From the NCBI GenBank assembly GCA_009602725.1, contig WELB01000026.1:573769-637768 (forward strand): DNA of 64,000 nt, written 5' to 3'. This document shows positions 11,801 to 22,190 of the stretch, piece after piece (within the stretch, counting starts at the first letter, position 1; each line of letters starts with the position of its first letter). The notes under the pieces were generated by a model. It was not told the DNA's origin and searched no databases. It saw only the letters and a list, made by a program, of their open reading frames with translations. The stretch comes from Spirogloea muscicola. Lineage: Eukaryota > Streptophyta > Zygnematophyceae > Spirogloeales > Spirogloeaceae. The translations under genes were made by a program, and so were the position numbers.

Positions 11801-12679
11801 TCACCTGTGCAGGGCTTCGAAGGCTTCCGGCGGAGGAGGGCGACGAGCCTCGAAGCGGGCCGGGCGCAGCGCGCGGCGCCCGCAGGCGGCGTGGCGCGAG
11901 CCTGGCGGGCCCGTCGCCGTCGCGCGGGTGATCGGCAAGCCAGGCCTCCGAGGCGACGGCGGCGGCGGCGGCGGCGACTGCGGCGGCGGCGGCGGCGGGG
12001 GGGACGCAAGCAGGCCTAGTCTGCGGGGAAATAATCAGGAATATGACAGAATTGCCAGGCCGGCAGAGACCGCCGGGGGAGAGCAGGCTGGAAGAGCCCT
12101 TCTTCGAAGCGCAGCCACGGCGGGTAGGGGTTTCCGAGGGGTTCAGGATTTGGTGGCGTGACGCAGGGGTCATCCAGTGTCGGGGACGAGAGGCGCATGA
12201 GACGCGAGGGACAGGCCAAAGCAAGCCGATGCACAGTGCAGGCAGAAAGCTACGGGGGACGAACAGCGGGCGATAGGGCGAGGGCTGTGAAAGACGAGTG
12301 CTTCTTCCAGTGGTGGGAGAAGAGGCTAGCCCCGAGTGTGGACGAGGTCAGGGTGGGGAAGCACTGCTACAGACTGAACGAGGGGCTGCTCATGCGAGTG
12401 GCAGCTGTGAAAGCCAGCCTGGTGCATAAATAACAACTTCTGGCGTGCAATGACACCAAACGGCCTCCTAGTTCCTCCGAGCATTTATGCACTTGTGGAC
12501 CAGAAACTATTGAGCGTCCATTCACAGAAATCACAGAAGAGTAGTCTCGCTGCCCGCCTTCTCGGACCTTATCCATCCTGTTTCGCTGGCCTCTCACAGC
12601 CACCGCCTTCCGTCGCAAGTGCTGCCTCTGCTGTCATGTGTACTACGCAGAGCCGCAGCTGGGCAACAGGGCCCTCTCT

Positions 12680-12835
12680 ACAATCCCGTGTCAGCAGAAG
12701 GAAGTCAGATGAGCTGCAGAGGGGAGAGGAACCCCGCTGTTCAAGACAGGCTGCATCAAGTGCGCAACCGGCACGGGGGTGCAAGGCCAGCAATTGGGAC
12801 CGCTGGCGGGACATGGAGATACGCCTACAGTAGCA
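12680..12835 (-). mobile_element. Degenerate LINE C-terminal relic
   Basis: Minus-strand translation gives CYCRRISMSRQRSQLLALHP then RAGCALDAAC and ending in SSSDFLLLTRD. It is clearly related to the C-terminus of the better copy at 55.5-55.66 kb (CYRMRLSLSLQRSQALAIHQ, RAGRALAQAHG, ending SHMHVLTRGY). It is an old relic, upstream of the minus-strand aminotransferase gene. The surrounding 11.85-13.1 kb is GC-rich with many overlapping open frames in which I see no other gene. Confidence 0.6.
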
Positions 12836-13146
12836 AGACACAAGACCCAGAGGCACGGAGCCTCCAGGCAGTGCTGCACCCTGCTCGCCGAGCCGGTGGT
12901 CAGCTTGAGAGGCCATGCAGCGCCAAAGGAAGCGATGGCTGTGGACAAGGGGTTGCCTCCCCCCACCCGCGGCAACTGAGGCGCTTGAGCGCAGCCTTTC
13001 ACGTCGCCGCGCTGCTGAAGCCGTCCACGGGCGCTGCTGTGGGCCAGGCGCTCGGAATTATGCACTCAATCAAGGCTACTTTGCTTCGCAGTGACTGCGA
13101 CACGGAGGCGGGATCGAGAGCCATGACTGTCGGGCATCTTGCCCGC

Positions 13147-15940
13147 CTAGTACTCCTCCCACCAGCTGCCAAAGGTGGCAGCAGGCGATGGAACATCTGC
13201 CTCGGCCCCTAACGCCACTGGGAGAAGCCACTCCAGCGACTCCACGCCGCCATTGCCTTTCTGGGGCATGTTGTCGCTCTCCTTGTCGTTATCTTCATCA
13301 GATGTCTCCACTTCCGCTCTTTGCTCCGACGCGGCTCGCTGCCAAGGCTCTCCGCGTACCCGGAAGTACCGGCCCAAGCAGCCATTGACCACCCTCGCAG
13401 CAGCCGGATCGCAGTACAGCTTTGACAGCTCCACAGCCTGTACATTTGATTGCAGCAAGAGGCACATTGCTGTCATGCTACTCAACAGCGTCAAGAGGCA
13501 GAGGCACATGACTGACTTGGTAAGATAATGGGAGAGACATTGGGGTCCTTAAGCACCAACTGCATACCTCGCTCATGACCACCCGATAAGGAGTCGGGAG
13601 ACCCTCCAGCTCGGCCAGGGCTAGGTGGAGGATGCACCTTGGCAGCAGTGCCTCCACCTCTGCCCCCTGCCGGAGAACAATGACGTGCATATAATTACCA
13701 GAAGACAATAGAGGCTTCATCTTCGACTTGGACTGCCTTGTAGCTACGAGAGCAGAAGATTGCAAGGTGGGCAGCCATTGAGACATACCTTCCATCGGTG
13801 CGGCACAAGCTGGTTGATGATGCTGGCATGTGCTGACCACTTGACTGCCGCTGCCTCCACAAGTGAGCCGCAGAAGCTGAGTGGCAAACCACAAGCATCA
13901 GTGAAGAGTATCCACCTGAGTAGCCGCAGATAGGAGACTTGCATCCACTGTGTGAATGCAGGTCTGGCAGAGGTACCTCAGCACGAAGTCGTTGAACACT
14001 GCAGTGAGGGGCACAGCCAGCTCCACTAGCTCCATGGACCATCCTGGACGATGTCGAGCAACATCAGGAATGCTGCTAGATCCAACACAGACTCAGAGAG
14101 GGCACAATAGAGTGGACACAGAGATTGTCAAGCTTTATCATACCTGCAGGAGTCTCCATGACATTTCCATCAGTATGCAGCTTGTGCGTGGAGCTTGTGC
14201 TTTCCGACTTGACGACAACAGGTTGCACCACAAGATCCCTGAATGCTCTCCGGTCGAGAGTGCCTGAGCAAAACCAGAGGAGAGAGGTACTTTAGTAGAA
14301 GTGTTACATTTGGGCTTTAACACAACCGACACCCTACTCCCCATACAACCAATTGAGGCAGGAGCTTGGCATACCCCGGCCCAGGGATGCAAATGCAAGT
14401 CAGGCTAAGAGTGCACAGTGAGGAGGAAGGGGGACAAGCGCCGGGACAAGCACAGCTGCAAGTCGGATTGGAGTGGCACTACTTCATATCGAGATTCTTC
14501 CTAGTCATGGAGCACAGCAGTCACGACTGCGCTGTGGCGGGGAGATGAATGTCCGGCCCCAATGGAGCCATGCGGCAACCACGCAAGATGCCGCTTGGCA
14601 ACGAGAGGCCGGTGGGAGAGCAGCGAAACGGCAGCCCGACGCCAGGACGGCAGCGGGCAGCCGCCCCGCGGTCGCTCTCCCGTGTCCCTCTCCCTGGGAT
14701 GTAACGAACGAACGCCACAGGCGCAGCCAGAAGCCGCAAGGCCGGCCGTCCTGACCATCCCAGAACAAGCTCTAATCGTGGACCTTGACACTTAAGTCCA
14801 AGTCTGAAGCCCTGAGCAAAATGGCTAGGACTACAGAGCGGCGCAGGGTCGTGTGTACCTCTGTCAGCTGCCAGCCTCGCATTTGAGACTTGCAGGGGAT
14901 CCCTGTCTAAATTGGCGGCGGAGAACACCATAGACCTGGGCATGGCCAAGCACAAGGGAGAATGGACCTGGTGGGCAAGGCATTCTGTGACGATGACTCA
15001 GAGTGATAAGGCAAGAACATAGGTCATTTCATCAGTACTAATTACTTTTAATCTAAGAGATGACATTGCAATGTCAATATATAAGCAGCAACACTTACAG
15101 CGCAAGCTCACGTGCCGCCCGCTTGGTCCGCAGCCGCCCGCTCCAGTCAAGCTTTGGCTCTCCACCATGGCTTTCGTGCACTGCTGCTGGCACAGCAGAT
15201 GCTTCCTTGCCAAGTGGCTCATCACTCACGGCCCTGCGCGTGTTTGGCTGGCTTCGATGGCCGACCAGGAGCGACACTGCAGCTCCGTCTATGGCATGCC
15301 CGTCTTCACCGACTCCGTCCAGCTCTGGGGGCAGCGCCGCTGCCGGTAGCGCGGCCTTGCTCCTCTGGCGCTGGCCGCCATTGTCGACGCCCTCGCGGCA
15401 TCCAGCATGTGGCAGCAAAGCAGAAGCCTCAATCGGCCGTTCGCCCATCCCTGAGTTTGTTCGGCCGTCGGCCATCACTGACTCGTCTTCGAGCTCAACG
15501 GCGCTGCAAGGCATGCCGTCTCTGTCCTCCACCGGCAGCTCGTCGTCAAGTCCACCGTCGGCCGCATCCCGACTTCCAACTCTCGCTGGCCCACTGTGGT
15601 CATCGCCGGCTGCCTCTGGGCGCACGTCCACTGGCGGCGCGTCCGCTGGAGTGTGGCGGCGGCTGCCGCCCAGGTCGAGCAGCCGGAGATCGATGGTGTC
15701 CCCCGTCGTCGCGGCGCCACCTGAGCGGTCCCGCCGCGCGGCTTTCTGCTGCTGCCGGCCTGCCGGTGTCTCGCGCGAAGCTGTGGGCAGAGCCCGTGCG
15801 CTTGCCGTTCCTGCGGAGGCCGCGGCGAGCTCGGACGCCGGCAGAGGAGGCTGTGCCGCGCGGAAACGCGGGACCGCCATGGCAGTGCCGCCGCGCCACA
15901 CTACCCGGCTCTGCGCACAGAGGCCCAGGGGACCTGACAT
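13147..15940 (-). CDS. NusB-domain antitermination-like protein, probably plastid
   Basis: Seven exons join with consistent phase: 15940-15099, 14935-14859, 14263-14144, 14043-13977, 13876-13789, 13666-13568 and 13437-13147 (stop 13147-13149). The first exon encodes about 280 low-complexity, Ala/Arg/Glu-rich residues, then RAARELAL|S. The NusB fold follows: NLDRDPLQVSNARL, SLVEAAAVKWSAHASIINQL, ALLPRCILHLALAELEG, then VVMSE|AVELSKLYCD and ARVVNGCLGRYF. These match the conserved NusB helices (W..H at the W motif, LHLA..E, AVELAK, VNGCL). Plant nuclear NusB-domain proteins share the RAARELAL start. NusB binds boxA RNA with NusE in bacteria; a plastid role is inference. A C-terminal acidic tail after the domain is not typical. 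The start at 15940 is the first ATG of the frame; 15880 is an alternative. Confidence 0.82.
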
Positions 15941-16445
15941 TGCCGTTGCTCTCCAGGTTGAGCCCTTGCCGTCAAAGTTCCGGCTGGCGCTAGTCGGACG
16001 TGCGAGGTCCCGTCTATCTGCTCGCTGCAACTCGACGACACAGCGCCATTGGCGTCGGCCTGTTGCGGCGGCAGCGGCTGCGGCGGGCGTGGTGGCGGGA
16101 GGGCCAAAACTCTGGGTTTAGGCGCAGGGTGGCGGAGCCAGGCGGGGTCGGGGCGAGACGGAGGAGTGTACCCTGGCGCCGTCTCCCCGAGACGGCGGCG
16201 CGGCGCGCGCCAAGTGGGGCTGGGCCCAAGCGGCCGGCGGCACGCCACCTGCGCGATGCCGTCAGCGCCACCACTAATTGGGACCAGTCCAACGGACCGG
16301 CTCGATCGGGCCCAGACAGCGAGAGCGGGAGGCGCTCACCACCCAGTGAGACACCGGGGGGAAGGCGCGCGGAGCGCAGGAAATGACAGGGTGGCCATCG
16401 TCAAGCCAGTACCATTGTTCAGTAGTGCAATGAGTGGGGCTACAT

Positions 16446-16960
16446 GAAACGAAGCCCTATGCTAAGGAGAAGGGCTCGCCCATTGAGGATAGGGGCTGGA
16501 AAAAGCCAGCCCAGAAAAGAATGAACAAAGGACGAGAAGGGGCTAAGGTGGCTAAGGTCACAGTGTGACGTGAGTACCAACGGGTGAGCACACACAAACC
16601 CGACAAGCTAACTGATGGGGGGAGCCTTGGTTCATTCTTTCAACTGGGCTGGCCACTCACAGCCATCGCCCTCCCCTGGAAGAAGTGACTCTCCCAATGG
16701 GGGCAAGGGCTGTGAGAAGCCAGCTCGAAAAGAATTGACAAGGTTCGAAGGGGCCAAACTACGAGCTAAGCAGCGACTGCGGGGCCTGAAGAGGCTATGG
16801 CAGAACGGGGGAGGATGGACCACTTAGTAGTGACGAGTGAGGAGCAGCAGCAGTGTAAGGCAGTGCTTGTGGGAGGCCAGCCCAAAGGAGTATGCGGAAG
16901 AGTCCTCCTTTGCGGCATGACATTGCCCATTCTTTTCTGGGCTGGCATTGCTAGCCCCTC
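16446..16960. mobile_element. Cluster of LINE 3'-tail fragments in both orientations
   Basis: Between the divergent NusB and COX5b genes lie nested pieces. 16446-16545 and 16688-16850 carry the subfamily A tail on the minus strand (stem-loop GGGCTGTGAGAAGCCAG followed by AAAAGAATTGACAA). 16631-16680 and 16908-16960 carry it on the plus strand (CTGGGCTGGCCACTCACAGC). 16550-16620 on the minus strand encodes the end of a subfamily B ORF (SLSGLCVLTRWY). None has a reverse transcriptase region. Confidence 0.7.
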
Positions 16961-16969
16961 CTCTCTATT

Positions 16970-17310
16970 TTGGGCCACTCCAGCATTCCACAGGCCTTAA
17001 TTGCATATTATAGAATGCGGCTCTCGCTTTGTTTGCTGTGCTCGCAAGCATTGGCTCTTCATCAACGTGCAGGGCGCGCTCTAAGTCAGGCCTCCGGCTT
17101 TCGTGGCGGCGCTCCAGCTCCCCAAGTTAGCTTGTCCGATTTGTTTGTGCTCTCCCGTGGGTACTAATGTCACCTTAGGCACCTTAGTTTAGGTCTCTGT
17201 ATTATGTAGCCTTGTTTAGTTTGCACTCGCCTCTGCTTGAACTGTGTATTGGCTTGAATTGGCCTCCCTTTTCATTTTCATTTCATGCGCCCCGCGCTCC
17301 TTTCTCTCTT
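16970..17310 (+). mobile_element. 5'-truncated subfamily B LINE: ORF C-terminus and 3' tail
   Basis: 16978-17164 encodes GHSSIPQALIAYYRMRLSL, then ALALHQRAGRALSQASGF and SLSDLFVLSRGY plus a stop, nearly the same as the copy ending at 55661. The 3' tail follows, ending near 17300 with the block TTGGCCTCCC...CATGCGCCCCGCGCTCC. It ends about 100 bases before the COX5b start codon, so it may contribute to that promoter or 5' UTR. Confidence 0.75.
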
Positions 17311-17412
17311 TCTCTCTGTGGGCGAGCACGTTGGTCTTTGCGACCCGGTCTCCCTGAAGCTCAATCAGGCCGGGCGGCGGCCCAGCACCCCGCCGCCGCC
17401 GCCGACATCGCC

Positions 17413-18968
17413 ATGATGCGCGCCGCGGGCGCCAGGATCGGCGCGCGCCTGCGACGCGCCGCGNCGTCGGCGGCCAGCGCAGAGGAGGCGGCGGCGGCGA
17501 TCACGCCGCCGGGGGCCCGCTGTCCCCCGCCTGGAAGCACGCGCCGCGAGGCCTCGCCACTGCTTCTGCCAGCGCGCAGAGTCAGCCTCCTCCGGCTTCA
17601 CCTTACGTCGTTAGCCGAGCTGCGGCGGAGCTCGAGCGGCTCGGGATGCTCATCGTTGCCTCAGCAGGCCTGCAGCCCATTGCAATCGCTTCGATCTGAC
17701 CTGGTCGGCAGCACAGCGCTGTGCAGGCACGGAGCTGACGGAGAAGTTTGAGCACGCCACCGGGCTCGAGAGGGAAGAGCTGGAGGCCGAACTAGAGGTA
17801 TGCAGCCCACTGATATGTCGATGGGCCCACTGAGAAGTCAATGATGCACAAACTGATCACAGCTTCTAAGACTGTTCGCACTGCAAAGCAATTTCAAAAT
17901 ACAAACTGACCACAGCTTCTAAGACTGTTCGCACTGCAAAGCAATTTCAAAACTTCACTGTTATCGTTAAGTTTGCATTAAGTATGTGACAGCGTGTGTT
18001 CTGCTTGCGGCCCAGGGCACCTCGCGCTTCGAAACAACCCCACCCAGGGGGCCCTTTGGCACAGAGGTGTCCCTCAAGCCCTTTGCTTTGCCTTGACGTG
18101 AACAGCACTTGTCTGTCAAGTAACCCACGAATGTGGTCATGAGCAAGTGCAGTATGCCCTCTCAACAGCATCTATAGTAATGCATTATCAAGACTGCTTG
18201 TTGGATTGAAAGTGGATCTACTATGTACATCACAGGATGCTCCTGCCCACATTGAATCACAATACGATGAGCGAATAGTGGGCTGCTCGGGTGGCATTGC
18301 TGGTATGTGTGCACCTGTCGTAAAATGAACTCCTATAAAGCATGCATAAAATGTCCACAAAAGTAGAGCTCGGTGACTTGTATGGTGCTGGCTCCTGTTT
18401 ACCCAAGCTTCGAAAAGCAAAGCCTTCGACACTGTGACCTTATCATCAGTCCACCTCAAGATAACCGAGCACACTCCTCTGTGCATGTTGCATTTTTTAC
18501 TTGACAGCGTGCAATTGCAATGCTTGATGAATGCACGCTCCTCCAGCAGATGATGAACACGATGTAATATGGTTTCACTTGAAAAAGGGAGTCCGCCACG
18601 AATGCCCTGTGTGCACTCAGATCTTTGAGGTTTGTACTCACAATCCACTTGTTCGCTTACTTCACTCATACATTGCCTTTGTGGTCGATCTGTTGATCTG
18701 ACGACGTTAGAGAAAGGTGTTTGCAATAGAAAATGACATTTTCCCGTGAGAAAGCTTGGAAATGTTGTTGGAGCAAGAGATGCTTAGTGGATTAGGCAGC
18801 AGAGTGCGATCCTGCACAGGATTGATTGCGCGCTGTTCCTTACCTAAGGTAACCCACTGTTTATATAGGCACCAACAATGCTGGGCTGCACTGTTTTTTG
18901 AAGGGTTGCTTGTCATGCTGCAGCTCAGAGTTGTGGGAGAAGGGGGCCAACCAGGGGCTCACCACTGA
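17413..18968 (+). CDS. COX5B: Cytochrome c oxidase subunit 5b, mitochondrial
   Basis: A zinc-binding peripheral subunit of respiratory complex IV on the matrix side. Exons: 17413-about 17600 (presequence, end unresolved), 17727-17797, 18016-18066, 18236-18302, 18550-18629 and 18924-18968 (stop 18966-18968). Joined product: TELTEKFEHATGLEREELEA, then GPFGTE|DAPAHIESQYDERI, then VGCSGG, DDEHDVIWFHLKKG, HECPVCTQIFE|LRVVGEGG. The zinc cysteines in VGC and CPVC are present and phases agree from exon 2 on. In exon 1 the ATG frame (MMRAAGARIGARL) is an amphipathic presequence start, but the continuation that looks right (WKHAPRGLATASASA) is in another frame, with an N at 17464 and a five-G run near 17510 between them: probably a one-base error. 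The family identity is firm. Confidence 0.92.
17848..17953. repeat. Tandem duplication, 53-bp unit, in a COX5b intron
   Basis: Unit 1 (17848-17900) and unit 2 (17901-17953) both start ACAAACTGA and contain CTTCTAAGACTGTTCGCACT. I see one clear internal substitution (T/C in GATCAC/GACCAC), so the duplication is recent. Confidence 0.85.
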
Positions 18969-20270
18969 GAACCGCCAGCACCATGCCGAGCTAACACATT
19001 TGTGTTCTATACTTCTGAGTTGCACTAAACACAAACCAGCTATAATGTAGGGGGTCTGTTGTTCAACTGCACGCAGAGCGTCTCACGATCGAGGAAGCAT
19101 GTTGTCAAGCTCCACCAGTGTGTTCCCCTAGATACCTCTGCCTCAAGCAGAGGTAACTGGTATCCTGCATCGTTTCCATTTTCATCTCTGCGCACACCTG
19201 CATTTACCTATAAGAAGCGTGGTCTGAAGCATCGGAGATACTGGAGGGACGACAGATGGAGATGAGAGACTCCCTTCAATGTCTTTACCTCTGTTTAAAC
19301 CAATGGAAACCCAATGGAATCCAGATTCTGCTGACCGTCTAGAAACTTACTTCTTAAGCCTAGACAATGGCAAGCCATCAGCACGAATGAGTGGAAAGCA
19401 TACTGTCTGATGCATTGGCCGCATAGCGAGCGTGAGTGTTATAGAGTATCGAAGTCATAGATGCAAACTTAGTGGCACACAAGCTCATGTGGAATTGCTT
19501 TTTACACCTTGAAGCTGATTGTCACATGCTGCTGTGGTCTTGGCACACGCTGCTGTGGTCAATGTTGTTAGCGGGTCATGGCTGAATGTTACCACAAACT
19601 ATTATGTTCAGTTGAGGAGCTGCCATGTCTGGGCTTCCACTTGAATGAGGAAAAAAGGCGGGCATACATCATAAGCGCACAGGATTGTCTCGCAGTATGC
19701 TAGAAAGGTAAACATCGAAAGCAACTCCATTAAGTGGCACTCAGAGCCTGAGCAGATCAAAGCTCGACGAGTTGGGGCCTGTACACTATAGTACGGAATG
19801 CACCACCCAACCATGTCTGCGTTTTGCAAGACCTAAGTTTGAGCTCTTAACTGGAGGTCTGCAGGGAAGCACCTCGGCCCTCCAACAAGTAGAGCACCCA
19901 CCCTGCCCAGCAGAGAACAGTAACGAGAGCAATTTCCTGCCCAAGGACTATCGTGGTAAGGCACACGTGCTGTGTCGATAGCACCAGTTTGCTGTGTCAT
20001 TTCAACAGGGCAACACTGGCAAGGAATGTTCCTGAAAGCGGCGCTTGTTGATAGCGAACCCAGAGGTTTGGGAGGTAGCAATTTGTGCCTCACAGCAGTC
20101 TTGCAGTTGTTGACCAGGTAGGCTTAAGTGGCTCTTATCAGAAGCCAAGTAGCCAACTATTCAACTGAGTAAGTGGAAGTTTTCGTGTTGGGCTATCTTC
20201 TCGGTGATTCTTGTGGAATCGATGGGCTGGCTTTGCCCGGCCACCGCTTCCTTCTGGGTGGGTAACGGGT
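18969..20270. other. Intergenic region, no gene recognised
   Basis: Only short frames occur. One exon-like stretch on the plus strand (about 19825-19957, ending SNFLPKDYR before GTAAGG) has a good donor but no partner I could connect, so it is left unannotated. Confidence 0.4.
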
Positions 20271-20275
20271 ATTCT

Positions 20276-20760
20276 TGACAGAGAGCTTTGCCAAATGGGA
20301 GCGATGGCTATGACAGGCCAACCCAGAGTATTAAGAATGAGAAGCAAGCTCTCCAAGGGGGTCATGGGCTGTGAAAAGGGAAGTGGCACTCCCAATGGGG
20401 GTAAGGGCTGTGAGAAGCCAGCCCGAAAAGAATTGACAAGGTTCAAAGGGGCCAAACTACGAAGGGGCCAGAAGCGCTGTCTCAGAACTGGTGTAGGATG
20501 AATTACTCAATAAAGAATGTACAAGACGAAGTAGGTATTTGCTCAGTGCCCATAAAATGAAAGGGTGGTCAATGGAGGCCAATACACTGTCCAAGCAAAA
20601 GCTAGAGCTTTACAATTTGAAGCACTATGGCTAAGGTAACAGTGTGACGTCAGTACCCACGGGTGAGCACATGCGAATTCTACATGCTTACTTGGGGAGC
20701 CGGAGCGCCGCCACGGAAGCCAGTGGCCTGACTTCAGAGCCCGCGCCATAGGGCCGGAAT
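20276..20760 (-). mobile_element. Minus-strand LINE fragments (A tail, then B C-terminus)
   Basis: 20388-20465 holds a well-conserved subfamily A tail read on the minus strand: TTGTCAATTCTTTTCGGGCT then GGCTTCTCACAGCCC. 20276-20335 is a more decayed copy. 20636-20760 encodes, on the minus strand, ATGFRGGAPAPQVSM then HVLTRGY and a stop, the end of a subfamily B ORF with a premature stop. Confidence 0.7.
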
Positions 20761-20786
20761 GGGCTAAAATCGAAATGCGCTAAAAG

Positions 20787-21205
20787 TTGGATGTACACGG
20801 GGCTCTCGGGTCCCAGTGGCTCGACCTGCTGGCCAAGCTTGCACGGCGCGCTGTGTCCCGCAGGCGAGGTGAGCCGGCTGACTTCAACGCCGCTGGCTCA
20901 CGGGCCCAAGTCTATCGCATGCGGTTGTCAGTCTCCCTTCAGCGGTCCAAGGCACACGCCTTGCATCTGCGTGCTGGCCGGGCTCTCGCTGCAGCCTCTG
21001 GCTTTCGCCAGGGGGATTGGTTTCCGGCAGCTAGTCTGTCGGATTTGAGGCTACTCATTCGTCGCTACTGAGTTCATTCATCCACCCGTTCTGCCATAGC
21101 GCTTCAGGCCCCTCCGTCATTTGGCCCCTTCGAACCTTTGTCAATATTTTTCGGGCTGGCTTTTTCACAACCCTTGCCCCCATTGGGAGAGCAACTTCTT
21201 CTTCC
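20787..21205 (+). mobile_element. Subfamily A LINE: ORF C-terminus with 3' stem-loop tail
   Basis: 20800-21071 encodes LLAKLARRAVSRRRGEPADF, QVYRMRLSVSLQRSKAHALH, LRAGRALAAASGF and SLSDLRLLIRRY plus stop. The 3' UTR follows: TCATCCACCCGTTCTGCCAT, then TTTGGCCCCTTCGAAC, then the TTTTTCGGGCTGGC...CACAACCC hairpin near 21155-21175. This copy shows that the hairpin repeat scattered through the window is the 3' tail of this element. Its 5' end is truncated and lies head to head with the minus-strand copy to its left. Confidence 0.75.
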
Positions 21206-21227
21206 TCATTTTGCACCAGTTTCTGCC

Positions 21228-21350
21228 TAAGCAATGTATTGGCTTAAATTGGCCTCACTCTCGTTCATCTGCACCGCGCGCGCCTTCTGGTACTTTGAAT
21301 CTTGTCCATCTTTTTGGGCTGGCCTTCCCAGCCCCTATACTGTGGGCGAG
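21228..21350 (+). mobile_element. LINE tail fragments, B then A, upstream of pectinesterase 1
   Basis: 21236-21290 has the subfamily B end block (AATTGGCCTCAC...TGCACCGCGCGCGCC). 21300-21345 has a decayed A hairpin (GGGCTGGCCTTCCCAGCCCC). 21350-22190 is very GC-rich with overlapping frames and one isolated N at 21805. I see no separate gene there and take it as promoter and 5' UTR of the next gene. Confidence 0.55.
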
Positions 21351-22190
21351 CAGTTTTTCCTCTCACAAGTTGGGCCTTCCTCGCAGACACTTGCAACCTC
21401 TGGTCCGCCTCAGCCAACGGCCACCGCGGAGGAGCAGCCTCATCCAAACGCGGAAGGAAGAGCTTCGCTTTCTGGATCTTGGGCGGTGCGCCGTCAGCGG
21501 TGGCCGACCCCGCACGGCCCCTCGCGGGGGCCCCCTGCGCTCGCGGGCCCGTCCCGCCACGCGTCGGCCTGGCGGCGTCGCGCTGCCTGCTTCCAGAAGC
21601 CCACGTGCTCAACGCTGGCGGCAGATCGCGGGCACTTCCGGGACGGGTGTCGTGGAGCACGTGCCGCTCGACAGGCACGTGTTGCTTGCAACTGTACGCC
21701 GCCGCGGCGCAAGCTTTGTGCCGCGTGGCGGGCGGTTGGCGCACGTGCAGCGGACCCGGCGCCACGCGGCGGCTGCCGGGAAGAGAGGCAGGGAGGGAGG
21801 CGGGNGGAGGGGGGGCGGGCCGCCGGCGCGCGAGGCCGGTGACGTCAAGGCCCCGCGGCCGCCGGCGCGCGCCAGATCAGCCGTCCGGGCCGGGGGGATG
21901 TTTTGTCGGCCCCCCGACGGTTTCCAGAGTTGACCCGGGACTGGCGGCGGGCGGTTTCCTCTGCCGGCGCCGTCGGCGGGCCGCTCCTTGCGCCTTTCGT
22001 GTCCGCCGCTCCGGCCGTCCCATCGGCCCCTTCTGATTTCTGCCGTTCCAGCCGTCACATCAGTGGGGGGGAGCCGCGGCCCGACGCCCCACCATTCCCC
22101 CCTCCATGCCCGGAACGACTTCCCGCGGAAACACACGCCCCGCCCAACTAGAACTGCGGAGCCTCCGCCACCTTCAGGCCGCCGCCCGCC

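Noticed and set aside
11538-12276. Overlapping 120-207 aa frames on both strands
   Set aside because: Very GC-rich, low complexity and mutually overlapping, with no domain. The part below 11.8 kb belongs to the aminotransferase 5' region.
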